Source: Diacronema lutheri (lineage: Eukaryota > Haptophyta > Pavlovophyceae > Pavlovales > Pavlovaceae). Taken from it: DNA of 64,000 nucleotides. Below the pieces are notes generated by a model. The model saw only the letters and a list, made by a program, of their open reading frames with translations. It ran no database searches and was not told where the DNA came from. Position numbers and translations under genes: made by a program. The first letter of the stretch is position 1. Every line of letters begins with the position of its first letter. The stretch covers positions 1,302,001 to 1,366,000 of the forward strand of contig JAGTXO010000007.1 of NCBI GenBank assembly GCA_019448385.1. The letters run 5' to 3'. Below, piece after piece: positions 8,686-20,100 of this stretch.

Positions 8686-11600
8686 AGCGGCGCGAGCGCG
8701 GCGCGCAGCAGCGTGCCGACGGGCGTGCGCGCCGCGTCGCCCGCGCGCGGCCGCTCGCCGCCGCCCACGTCACCAGCGTGGGCGGCGGCCGGCGCGCCGC
8801 GCAGCGCGCACGCGAGCAGCGCGCGCGAGTTTGCGCGGCGCGCAAGGGCGCAGCGGCCGTCGGCGTGGCACGCAGCGACGAGGGCGTTGAGCAGCGGAGA
8901 GGAGTGGCGCGCGGCGGGCAGTGGCGCGCCGACGGCGAGGGCGCGCGCGGCAGCGTGCGCGACGCGCGCGCTCAGCGGCGCGCTCGCCGCGACGAGCGTC
9001 GCGGCCGCCCGCGTGAGGCGAGCGTGCGCGCCGGCGGCGGCGGCGCCGCCGGCCGACGGCGGCGGCGCGAGCGCGATGGCGAGCGCGCGTGCGCACCGCT
9101 CGGCGGTGCCGTTTGGCGCGGCGAGCGCGTCGCCGCTCGGCTTTGACCCGCAGTCGGTGGCGAGGGCAGCGTGCGCGGCCTCGAGCGCGCGCAGCTCGTC
9201 GGCGCACTCCGCCCACGCGCAGAAGGGCGCGGCGTGCGGCCCCGCGCCGCCGCCACCGCGGCCGCCGTCCCGTCGGGCCGCACCGGCCGGGCCGTCGACG
9301 GCCGATGCAGCGCGCGCGGCGGGCGGGGGCGGCGGCGCGGAGCGCGCGAGCAGCGCGGCGAGGGAGGGCACGAGCGACGCGCCGGCGTCGTCGTCGTCGT
9401 CCGCCGGCTCGGCGGCTGCGTCGCGCGGCGTGCAAAGGATCGCGTCGATCAGACTATGGCCGGGCGGGCACGCGGCGGCCACAGCGGCGAGCGACGGCCG
9501 GCGCGCGGCCGCGCCGTCGGCAACAACGCGGCCGTTGGCGGCGCTGGCGGCGTCGAGCGCGGAGCAGATCGCGAGGTGCGCGTGGCACAGCTCGGAGCAC
9601 AGCGCACAGCCGAGCGCCGCGGCCGCCGCGTCGTGCGCGCGCACGAGCGCGTCGAGATAGCCACGCAGCTCGCGCGCGAGCTGTGTCCGCTCGGCGACGG
9701 CGGCGGCGGCGGCGGCGGCGGAGGCGGCGGCGGCGGGCCCGGCGGGCGCAGCGTCGACGCGCGGCACGGCGAGCGCGCGCGCACACGCCTCGCACACCGC
9801 CGCGACCGCGTGCGCCGCGCCGCTGTCCGGCTGCGCGCCGTGTGCCGCGCGCGCACAGGCGTGCAGCCAGTATGGGAGCGCGGCACGGCAGTGCGCGGCA
9901 GCGGCGTGCCCGCTCGCGTCCGCGCGGCACAGGACGCGCAGCGCCGCCGACCACGCGGTGCGCGCAGCGACGGCCACGCCGTCGCTCGCCTCCGCCTCGG
10001 GCGCCGCCGCGTCGCCGGCGGCCGCACGCTCGAAGAGCGCAGGCCACAGAGCGCGCAGCGCGCGCGCGGCCGCGCGCGACGCGTCGATGGCCGCCGCCGC
10101 CGCGCTGGGCGCGCCGGCGAGCGCGGTCGCGTCGAGAAGCGAACGGATCGTCTCCGCCGCCGCGGCTCGCACGTGCGCGTGCGCGCGCGACGGCAGCGCG
10201 AGCGCGCGCGCGACGGCGCGCACCGCCGCGCTCGCGCACACCACCGCGCCGAGCGCCCCGGCGGCGGCCACGCCGTCCGCGCCGCCGCTGCGCGCGGCGG
10301 TGCGCACGAGCGCGAGGAGGGCAGGCGCGCAGGCGGCCAGCTCCTCGTTCTCGTCACCATCGTCGCCCTCACTGCACCGCACCGGTGCGCCCAAGGCGCC
10401 GCACGGCTGCAGCGGCGCGCCCGCCTCACGCGCCTCGGCGACGGCGACCGCCGCCGCCGCCGCGCCGGACGCCGCATCACCGCCGTCCCCGCCGTCCCCG
10501 CCGTCCCCGCCGTCCCCGCCGTCCCCGCCGTCCCCGCCGTGCGCGCACAGCCGCGGCGCGCACGGGGCCTCGTCGCCACCGTCGGCGAGCTCGAGCTCAA
10601 CCCGCACTGCGCTCGCCGCGCCCGCGCGCCCGTCGCACGCGCGCGCGAGCGCTGCCCACGCCGCCGCGCGCGCGTCGGCCGAGAACGCTGTCGCCTCGTC
10701 CGCGCGCACCCACGCTGCGCGGCCACCGGCTGCTGCTGCTGCTGCAGCGGCGGCGGCGGCGAGCGCGAGCGTGGGTTCGGCGGCGGCGAGCGCGTCTGCC
10801 GCCGCGCCAAGTAGGTCGCCGTCCGCCTCGGTGTGCAGCGCGTGCACCGCGGCGCGCACGAGCCGCGCCATGCCGTCCGGCGGCGGCGGCGACGGCGGCG
10901 GCGGCAGTGGCGGAGGCGACGGCGGCGGCGGCGGCGGCGGCGGCGCGTCCGCCGCGCCGTCCGCGCGCCGCGCGCCGAGGGCGGCGAGGACGCACTGCGA
11001 TGCGACGAGCGCCGAGTGGCGCACGCGCAACGCCGCCGCCGCGCCGCCCTCGCCGCCGCCGCGCCACGCGCAGAGCAGCGCAAGCCGCGACGCAACCGCA
11101 TCGACCAGGTCGGGCGCGTGCCGTGCGGCGGCGGCGCAGACGCAGCCCAGCGCCTGCGCGCTCACGGCGGCGACGGGCGCGACGGCGCGCTGGCGCGAGT
11201 AGTCGACGAAGCGCTCGAGCGCGAGCAGCGCGAGCAGCCGCGCCGCCAGGTCCTCGAGCTCGGCGATGGGCGCTGCGTCGCCGGCCGACGGCGCCGCCGA
11301 CGGCGCCGCCGGCGCGCCGTCGGCTGGCGTGCGCGCGGCGGCGGGAGCGGACGCCATCGTGCGGTGTGGGTGCGCCATCGCGCGCGCGCGCTGCGCCTGC
11401 GCGAGGAGCACGTGCAGCAGGCCGCTCGCCGCGCCGTGCCGGCTCTGCCAGCGCGGCGCGAAGAGGCGCAGGCGCAGCGCACCGCACACTGCACGCACGC
11501 TCTCACCGCCGCCATCGTGGGGACAGCCGCCGGCGCCGGCGGCGTCGGCTGCGCGCACGCCGTCGTCGGCTGGTGGCGGCGGCGGCTGCAGCGCCGCCAA

Positions 11601-12425
11601 GGGCAGCTGCGCGCCGCCATGCTGCGGCGGTGGGTGCGGCGGCTGCTGCGGCGGCTGCGGCTGCGGTGGCTCCGTGCGCAGAACGATGGCGATGGTCGGC
11701 TGCCGCTTGCCCTGCCTGCGCAACCGGTTGAGCTCGCGCGCGGAGAGGGCGGGTGGCTCCGCCGCCGCGACGGCGAGCGGCGCGGCGTCGCCCTCCGCCG
11801 CCGGCGCGCCCGCCGACGGCGCCGCACCGCCGCTCGCGCCCGTGGGCTGTGCGCGCGCGTGCGGCGCGAGCGGCGGGCGCGCGGGGCGGAGCACATCCTC
11901 AGGCCGCACAATCTCGGCGGCGAGCGAAGCCATCTCGGCGGCGGAGCCGGGCAGCTCGAGCTGACCGAGCCTGCGCAGCAGCTGCTGGCGCGTCTGCTTG
12001 AGCAGCTGCTCGGCCGTGAGCCCCTCCGCCTCCGCCGCGCTCAGCTCGAACTCGTCGCCGCCGCTCGTCAGCAGCGGCCGACCGGCGGTCAGCACGCGCG
12101 CGAGCTCGACGTCAGCGAGGCGGAGGAAGGCGCAATCGCCAAGCGACTCGGGCGCGAGCGCCGCGCCGTCACGTTGCGCTCGCTCCGCGCGCTGCCGCCG
12201 CGCGAAGGCGCCGAGCGCGCGCGCGGCCGCGCTGCGCGTGTCCCACTCGGCCGCGGCGAGCAGGTCGACGATGCGGCCGAGCGGCTCGGAGCGATCGCCG
12301 TGGGCAAGGGCAAGCGCGCGTCCAAGCTCGTCTGCCGCCGCGTGCCGCACCACGCGGCTCTCGCCCTTGCCGACGAGGTGGAGCAGCCGGTCGAGGCGCG
12401 AGGGCGGCCGGACGGCATCCGGCAT
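5190..12425 (-). CDS. BTAF1: BTAF1/MOT1-type Snf2 ATPase (TBP-removing factor)
   Basis: This nuclear Swi2/Snf2 ATPase removes or redistributes TATA-binding protein on promoters. It is encoded by a single uninterrupted frame of 2411 residues. The start (ATG 12425) is set by the N-terminal MOT1 signature, SRLDRLLHLVGKGESRVVRH, followed by WDTRSAAARALGAFARRQ, the first HEAT repeats that clasp TBP. A long HEAT-rich Ala region fills residues 100-1600. The ATPase core follows: Walker A LADEMGLGKTAQALVA (about residue 1711), the DEAH box in CVLDEAHAIGN (about 1840), LSGTPVQNSPAELWALFDWL, and the C-lobe with TTAVGGLGLCLTGADTVVMF and AMDRAHRLGQTR (about 2290). Coding tandem repeats give runs of GDG and GAS, plus Pro-rich and Asp-Ala tracts, in the middle. 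The usual family length is about 1850-1900 residues; the excess is low-complexity insertion. It ends 68 bp from the convergent transporter. Confidence 0.93.
8521..8565. repeat. 9-bp coding tandem repeat in BTAF1 (Gly-Ala-Ser run)
   Basis: About five copies of CTCGCGCCG encode a Gly-Ala-Ser run on the minus strand. The unit length is a multiple of three, so expansion keeps the frame. Confidence 0.85.
10482..10540. repeat. 9-bp coding tandem repeat in BTAF1 (Gly-Asp-Gly run)
   Basis: Six or more near-perfect copies of CCGTCCCCG encode a Gly-Gly-Asp run on the minus strand. It lies in the HEAT-rich region between recognisable repeats, probably in a loop. Confidence 0.9.
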
Positions 12426-12854
12426 CGTGGAAATGCGGGCGATTGGCGAGCTTACTGGCAAGTCTGGCGAGCATGTACGCGGACGTGGCGACACCGTCTG
12501 CGCCCCCGCGTGTGGCAGACATCCGTGTGGGCATGCGCGCGGGATTGCATGCACGATACACCCCGCCGCTCGCTTCGCGGCCGAGCTGCGCGCAAGCGTG
12601 TCCGGTCCAGAACCGTGCCGCGCGAGCGCCCATACTGCGTGGAGGGTCCGCACAACGGGTGTGCGGCACAACAGCTGTGCAACCCTGCTTGGCCGCTTGG
12701 AGTGCGCATGAGAGCCTACGTTCATGCAACCGCGGCCAGCGACACGCGCGATGCACTCGAATGAAGCGCACGAGTCGCGGTCTCGCGCAGCGCCATTTTG
12801 GCGAGTTTTGCCGTGCTTTCTTTTCGACTTTTTTCGAACGCACGAGCGTACGGC
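12426..12854. promoter_or_regulatory. Divergent intergenic region BTAF1 / fibrillin
   Basis: These 429 bases hold the promoters of both flanking genes. The composition is less GC-extreme than in the genes. A T-rich patch at about 12815-12842 (containing TTTCTTTTCGACTTTTTTCG) lies 13-40 bases upstream of the fibrillin ATG. I see no RNA gene or other coding frame here. Confidence 0.5.
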
Positions 12855-14056
12855 ATGGAACCCAGGCGAGCATCTACTTCCGCGACATGTTCTGGCCGGC
12901 TGGCGCTGTTGCTCCTCGCCTCGCCAGCGGCCGCGGCGATGGCGCTCGCGAGGACGCGCAGCGGGCTCGTGCTGGCGCGGGCGGCCGCGCCGGCGGCGGC
13001 AACGACGCCCAGGCCGGCCGCGCGCGCCCGCATGCAGATGGTCGCAACGGCGCCGACGCCGACGCCGACGGTCTTTGAAACGGCAGTCGCGACGGCGGAC
13101 GCGGCGACGCTCAAGCAGCAGATCCTGCAGCTGGGCGCGAGTCTCGACCGCGGGCAGAGCTATAATCCGACGTCGGGCGCGTACTACGCCGAGCGCATGG
13201 CCGCCGCGCGCGAGCGCATCGAGGCGCTCGTCCGCCTCGCGCCGCCGGCGCCCACGTCGCTCGCGCAGATGGACGGCGAGTGGGAGCTCGTGCTCGCGAC
13301 GGTGCCGAATGGCATCTTCCGCTCGTCGCCCTTCTTCCTCGCGATCGAGGACGCGTACGTCAAGCACGCGCCCGCAGGCGAGCCGACGGGCGTCGACAAG
13401 CTCGGCTTCTTCCTCGGCGCGCGTGACAATTCCGGGCGCGCGAAAGCCGACCTCTTCTTCAAGCTGCACGAGCTGCAGGTCTGCTCTTGGGGCGCCTCAA
13501 AGGTGCGCTCCGCCCCCTCTCCCTTCCCCCCCCCTCGCGCGCGCGCGCGCTGCGGCCGCCGACAGCGCGCGCCCTCGCGCGCGCGCGCGCGCCGCGGCTC
13601 GCCGCGCGCGCCGCACGGCAGGTTGGGCGTGTGGCGCAGCAGGTGAACTCGTCGAGCGGCATGCTATACTCGGAGTTCGACACGTCGCTCTTTTCGCTGA
13701 CCGTCATCCCGATCCTCGGCTGGTTCAAGCTGCTCCCCACATTTGGCGGGTGCGTCGTCACGGCGAGCAGCGCGCGGATGGATGCCGCGCGGCCGGGCGT
13801 CGTGCAGCTGCGTGTCGAGTTCACGACGGGCCAGAAGGTCGACGGGCTCAACGGCCTGGGCGCGTGGATCTGGGGCATCAAGGTGCCCGTTCGCGCCGCG
13901 TGGAAGCTGCTGCCTTGGAACCGCGGGCGCGAGCCGACGTGCGAGATTGAGATTGCTTACCTCGACGCGTCCTTCCGGGTCGTGCGCGACCTCGGCGGCG
14001 AATATTTTGCGTACACGCGGCCTGTCGTGCCGCGCGCGGCTGCGGCGCGCCAGTAG
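12855..14056 (+). CDS. Plastid-lipid-associated protein / fibrillin (PAP domain)
   Basis: This is a predicted plastid lipocalin-like structural or lipid-binding protein of 354 residues. Exons 12855-13502 and 13640-14056 join in phase 0 (intron GTGCGC...CAG, 137 nt). The leader has a short basic start, a hydrophobic core (LALLLLASPAAAAMALA) and then an Ala/Arg/Thr-rich stretch. That is the bipartite signal plus transit form of secondary plastids. The PAP core shows MDGEWELVLATVPNGIFRSS followed by PFFLAI, later FGGCVVTASS and a barrel-closing segment. The terminal family motif YLDASFRVVRDLGGEYF is complete. The intron is an almost pure GC-alternating repeat. An upstream in-frame ATG at 12798 exists, but the sequence between lies in the T-rich promoter patch, so I prefer 12855. 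It ends 82 bp from the convergent peptidase gene. Confidence 0.88.
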
Positions 14057-14138
14057 TCAGCCTTACGGGGGGGAGGGTTGAGTTTGAGAGCTGTGAAGCA
14101 AAGCAGACAGACCCCAATCGCGCGCCTTAGTACGGACC

Positions 14139-17100
14139 TCAGCTCGGCGTGATCTCTTCGAGTGCGGGCAACGCGCGCGGCTCAAGGGCGTACGCGCGCA
14201 GCGTCGCCTTGAACGCATCGACGCTCGCAACCTCGCTCGCATCGGCTGGCAGTATCGCGCCGTCGGCCGCGCCAGCCGGGGCGCCGGCCGCCGCCGCCGC
14301 CTCGACCCCCGGGTGCACGAGTACAGAGAGGCGGCGGCATGCGCGCCCGCCTGGCACGATGGCGTCGCGCACCCACGCGACGAGCGCGCTGAGCGGGAGC
14401 GCGCGCATTGCGGCGGCCTCTTGCTCCGCGCGGTCAAACATGAACTGGCGACTCTCGACCTCGGCGTGGAAGCGCGACGCCTGCATGCCCTCCCGCGCGC
14501 GCGCGCACACACGCACCGGGCGGGTGAGGGGGCGCCGCGCGGCTGCGGAGGCGCGCGCGCTCGCCTCCGCGGCCGCGCACCTCGTCGGTTGCGGAGTGGT
14601 CCTCCTGCAGCTTGTTGGCGACGGCCGAGTCGACGTGCTTGGCGTAGCTGCGCGCAGCGCACGCACCGACGAGCGCCGCACCGGACCGCACGCGCCAGTC
14701 CGGCGGGCAAGCGTGTGAGCGCGGCGCCGGACCGCGCTGGCTGGCGGGCGCAGCGCTCGGCTGGCGCCATATCTTGGGCGAGCGCGCGGTGCGCGGGCGC
14801 GGGGCAGTGCGGCGCGCGCACGTGTCCGCGCGCATAGTGCCGAGCAAGTCGTCGGCAAAGCCGCGCAAGAAGCGCGCGGCCGCGCCCTCGCACTGCGCGG
14901 CCGAGTGCGTCGCCGAGACGATTCGGATCACAAAGCCGAGCTGCCCGTGCGTCGCGCGGCTCGAGCAGCCGACCGTGTACCCGAGCTGCTGCTTGGTACG
15001 CAGCGTGTCGAAGAGAGGCTCGTACCTGCGCCCAACGCGGCGCGTGGAGCGCGCGGTGAGCTGCCCGTCCGCCGCGCGCGCGCACGCGCCGCACGATGGG
15101 CGCACGCTGCCACGCGCACACGCGCACACACATGATGGCCTCGAGGAGCGAGAGCTTGGCGGCGAGCTGCGGGCTCCACGCGCCGAGCTGCCAGTACAGC
15201 TCCACCGCCGCGTTCGCGTCGCGCGCGTTGCGCCCGGCGAGCTGGATGACGCTGTGCGGCGGCGCTGACGCGGCGTGCGGTCGCGTAGCGCGCTTGCCCG
15301 CGCGCTTGCCGCCACGCGGCGCCGCGCCGGCGCCGACGGCCGGCGCGGGGTCGCTGGGCGCATCGGGCAGCAGCAAGCAGCGGGTCGCGCCGAGCGCGAC
15401 GAGGCCGGCGGCGGGCGGCGCGGGCGAGCCGAGCGCGACGCGCAGCGCGCCGGCGAGGTCACGCGCCTCGGCCGCGGCAAGGTTGCCCCCGGCGTATGCG
15501 GCGATCTCGACGCCCGAGTCGAGGCGCGCGCGCACCCACGCGGCGAGGCCGTCCGCGCTCGCGCCGCGCAGCAGCGCGAGCTGCTCTGCCGCCGTGTGGT
15601 GCCGCGCCTCGAGCACGCGCAACCGTTCGCGCTCCGCGAGCTCGAGGGGCGAGAAGCCGGCGTTCGCCAGCGCAAGCTCCGTCGCCTGCGAGACGCGCGA
15701 GAAGACGGCGGACGTGCACGCGCCGACGGCGAGGCTCGCATACGCGCGCAGCACCGCCACGCCCAGTCCGGGCAGCTTCTGCGAGAAGCCGTCGAGCTCG
15801 AGCGCGAGGCCGCCGCGCGTGGCCGCGCCGAGCGCGTACGACAGGCCCGCCACCGACGCGGCGTATGCGTGCTCCGTCAGCAGGTCGTTGGCCGCGGCGC
15901 ACGCCAGCACGGCGTACAGCGCATCGAGCGGCCCGTCCGCGTGGCTCGCGCCGAAGCACACGTCCGCGGTGAATGCCGCGCGCGGCGAGAAGAAGCGCAC
16001 GTCCGGCGCGTGGAAGACGATGGAACCCGCCGCCGCGCACACGAGCCGCGCACGCGCGCGCGGCACGGGCGCGCGCGCGGCCGGCGCGTCGGTGGGGTCG
16101 CCGCCATCGTTGGATGGCGTCGGCAGCGGTGGCGCTGGCTTTGGGTAGCGCAGTGTGAAGTCGGTTGGGATGAATTCATTGCGCGCTGGGAGATGCAACT
16201 CGAGCCGCCGCGCGAGCTGCGCGGCCGCCCACCCGCCGCCGTCGCCGCCGTCGGCGCCACCGGCCGCGCGCGCGCGCGCATCGGCGTCGGCGAGCTCGCG
16301 CTCGGCATGCGCGCGGCACGCGGCCCAGCGCGCCACGCGCTGCTCGCTGAGCGGCTGCAACGCGTAACGCGTGCCGAACCACGGCTCGAGCTGGGCGACA
16401 CCGCCGACGGGGCTGTCGGTAGGGTCGGCGGCGGTGTGGGCGGGCGGGAGCAGGCCGGGCGCGCTGACGAGGACGGCGAGCCGCTCGGCGGTCAGGCCGG
16501 CGAGCAGCTGCGCGATGAGCTCGGGTTCAAACTGGGCGTACCTGCGCGCAGCCCGACGGGCGGACGCGCAGCCGCAGCCGGCGGCGGCGGGCGGGCGGGT
16601 GGGCGGGCGGAGCATGGTGAGGGGCGCATGGCGGACAGCTGCTCCGGTGAGGGGCGGAGCATGGTGAGGGGCGCATGGCGGACAGCTGCTCCGGTGAGGG
16701 GCGGAGCATGGTGAGGGGGCGCATGGCGGACAGCTGCTCCGGTGAGGGGCGGAGCATGGTGAGGGGGCGCATGGCGGACAGCGCCAACTGAGATTGGGGG
16801 CGGGCACGCAGGGGCGGGCGGCACGCGCCCTTTGCTCTGCGGCGCGCGGCGCGGCGCGGGCGCGCTGCGGGCCATGAGCGCAGCTTGTGCAGGGGCGCCT
16901 CCAAAAAACAAGAAAAAAAACTTGAGCAAACTTGGGCTCGATTCGCGTGCACCGCGCAGCCCTGGCAGCCATGTGACTGCGCAGCCCTGGCAGCCATGTG
17001 ACTGCGCAGCCCTGGCAGCCATGTGACTGCGCAGCCCTGGCAGCCATGTGACTGCGCAGCCCTGGCAGCCATGTGACTGCGCAGCCCTGGCAGCCATGTG

Positions 17101-20100
17101 ACTGCGCAGCCCTGGCAGCCATGTGACTGCGCAGCCCTGGCAGCCATGTGACTGCGCAGCCCTGGCAGCCATGTGACTGCGCGCGAGGTGTGAAGGGGCG
17201 GCAGCTCTCGCGCGGGGCATGCACGCACAGCCAATCAGCTTGCAGCACCTCCTCAGGCGCGAACGCGGTCTGCTGCAGCGAGATCGCCAGTCGACGCGTG
17301 TAGTCAATTGCGGTCTCGCCATCGTGGAAGCGAAAGCGCAGCTCGCCAATTTCGCGCAGCTCGTCGTACACCCACGCGGCGGGAGGCTGCGTGGCGGGTG
17401 GGTGACGCGCAGGGCGGGTGGGTGACGCGCGTGGTTTGGTGGGTGGCGCGCAGGGCGGGTGGGTGACGCGCGTGGTTTGGTGGGTGGCGCGCAGGGCGGC
17501 GCTTCGCGGCAAGAGCGGAGCGTAACGTCGGCGGGCGCGCGGGGCAGACGGAAGAAAGGGCGAGCGAGAAAAGAGGAACAAAACATAAGATCGGAAGGGC
17601 GAGCGGCGATGGGCCAACAAGGTGGCCGCTGCGAGGAGGCGGCGGGCCCCGGGAGATGGGGTTTAATGCCGGGTGCCGGAAAGTTGTGAAGTGGGTTGGG
17701 GGAAGGGGAGGGACACGCGGCGGCGGGCTCGGGGCGCGCAGCCACGCGGCGGGCGGGCGGCACCTGGCTCGCGAGCATGCCAATGTATGCGAGGACGGTG
17801 CAAATCACATCGTCAATGTGCTCGAGCCCGTACTCCGTCAGGGTGACGCCCACGCTGAACTGCATCGCTGCGCTCGTGTGCTCCTCCACCTCGGCGCCCG
17901 CGCACAGCTCCGTGGCGAGCCCCGCGCGCTTGAGCACCGAGAGCACCGAGCCCGCACCCTCGTGGCCGAGGAGGTGCGACACGTAGTCGGCGGGCTTTGA
18001 GCGGCTGCGCTCGAGCAATGGCGGCAGCCACCTGCTCGCAATTTATGCACGCACACACATATTGGAGGGGAGGGGAAGGGGGGGGGGGGGGGGGGGGGGG
18101 GGGGACAGCGCGGCGCCGGCGGCGCGGCGCGAGCGCCGGTCAGCGGCGCGCGCGCGGCGCGGCGCGCCGTGTGACGACGGGGCAAAGGCCATTCTTGCCC
18201 TTTGAGGGGCCGTGAGCACTGCCCCGTGTGACGACCGAACAAAGGCGGCGAAAGGCGCGCGGACGCGCGGACGCGCGGTGCATGCGCGCGCGCGTCCGGG
18301 CCCTGGCGGCAGCGTTTCGGCCGCGCGCACCACGTGAGGTCAATGCGCCGGCGCGCCTTGAGCGGCTCGACGTGCACGAGCAGCGGCAGGCGCGCCGCAT
18401 CGACGGGCGCACCCGCGTCGCGAAAGGACGGGCGCTCGCGCTGCGCGCTCGGCACGGTGCCGACGGTTTCGACCGCCATGCGCTCGAGTTGGTCGAGAGG
18501 CTCCTTGCCCAGGATGGCAACCTGGTGCAAGGCAGGTGGGGGCAGGTGAGGGCACGCGGCGCGTCAGTGAGACGGTGAGGAGTGGTGGGTTGGCAGGCAG
18601 GGGCCGACAGTCAGACAGGGGGCGACAGTCAGACAGCCAGACAGTCGGACAGTCGGACAGTCAGACAGTCGGACAGTCAGACAGGCAGGCGCGCACGCAA
18701 CATGCGAGGACGGCAAATGTGCGGGCAATGCACACAGCCGCAGCCATCGCCATGCGCCCGCAAAGCTGCACCCCGCCACGCCCCGCCCGTCCCCACCCGC
18801 CAACAGCCCCCCCCCCCCCCCCCCCCCAACCGCTGCGCACAGTCATCAGGTTTGCCGAGTAGAGCTTTTTGTGGAAGGCGACGAGCTCGGCACGCACGTC
18901 GACGCCGCGCTCGTCGGGCAGCTCCACGAGAGAGCGCCGGTTGCCCCAGCCGAAACGCCTGTACGCGTGGCCGCACTCAGCGAGGTGGCAGAGGAGCTGC
19001 GCACGCCTTGTCGAGTCCGATTGCTTCGCCTGCTGGAACTCGGACTACGGGATTACGGGAAAGCGGTGGTGGGTGGGGGCGGCGGGTGGCGGGCGGCGGA
19101 GGGGGTGAGCGGGGCCCATGGCAATGGCGTCGACGCCATAGCGGGTGCGTCCGCTTCGCACTCTGTCATGACACGCGCGCTTGCCGCGCGCACGCCGGCC
19201 CGCGTGCTGGGGCGTCACCTCGATCGCCTTGACCTCGCGCGCGCTCGAGTCCCACGAGAGGAGCGGCGAGGCGAAGAAGGCCGCGAAACGGCCGAGCGCG
19301 GCGCGCAGCGCGTCGGGCTGGATCTCAAAATAAAAAGTGGTCGTCTCCGCGTCGGTCTCACCGTTGTCCTCGCCTGAGACCGTCACGGCGTGACGCGTCA
19401 CGGCGTGCGTGCAGCGGCACGGCGTGACGCGTCACGGTGGACGTGTGAGCGCGGCGGTGCGGTGCGCGACGCGCGGGAACGGGTGTGGGGTGGGGTGGGG
19501 TGTGGGGTGGGGTGGGGTGGGGTAGGGTGGGGTGGGGTAAGGTGGGGTGGGGTAGCGTGGGGTACAGGGCAGCTTTCACGATGCACAGCAGGTGCACGCT
19601 CCCCCCAACAGCGCTGCCCTCCCCATCCTCTGCTTGCCGCCAAGAAGTCGAGAGCTCCCCTTCACCCCTTCCCCTCACCCCGCCCACCCGCTGCGCCCCT
19701 CAGCCGCCGCCATGCCTCTCACCTCCACTCGCCGCAAGGAACTCTGACCATTCATTCTCGCCCGGGAAGGGCTCCGTGCCCATGAAGAGCATGTGCTCGG
19801 TGAAGTGGGCGAGGCCGTCGACGAGCGGCGGGTCGCACAAGTAGCCCACGCCCAGGCACAGCGCGCACGCCGCCTTCTTGCCGCCCTCGTCGTCGCCATT
19901 GTCATCACCCGCGCGGCTGCGCGCGCGGCCGGCGCGCGTGTCGCTGTCGTCGTCCTCGTCGTCCTCGTCGTCCTCATCGTCGTCACCCTCGCCCTCGTCC
20001 CCATCTTCCTCGTCCTCCCCCTCTTCCTCCTCCCCCTCCTCCTCCTCTTCCACGTCCATGGGGCGCGCGCGCCTCTCGGACACACCCGGCGCGCCATCGC

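Noticed and set aside
5307-9660. Two plus-strand open frames of more than 700 residues antisense to BTAF1
   Set aside because: Low-complexity Arg/Ala composition, no domain; the minus frame contains all Snf2 motifs in order.
12798-12854. Earlier fibrillin start (ATG 12798)
   Set aside because: The extra 19 residues come from the T-rich promoter patch, and the downstream ATG gives a better signal peptide; not excluded.
16956-17180. Possible CRISPR array
   Set aside because: Units are perfect 25-bp tandem copies with no spacers and lie in a eukaryotic intron.
16527-17234. Repeat peptide (Ala-Ala-Arg-Ala-Gln-Ser-His) open frame
   Set aside because: It is just translation of the intronic 25-bp minisatellite; splicing removes it.
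19485-19565. Interstitial telomere from the (GGGGT)n array
   Set aside because: Unit is degenerate, short and inside a spliced intron; it does not match the common algal telomere repeats TTAGGG or TTTAGGG.
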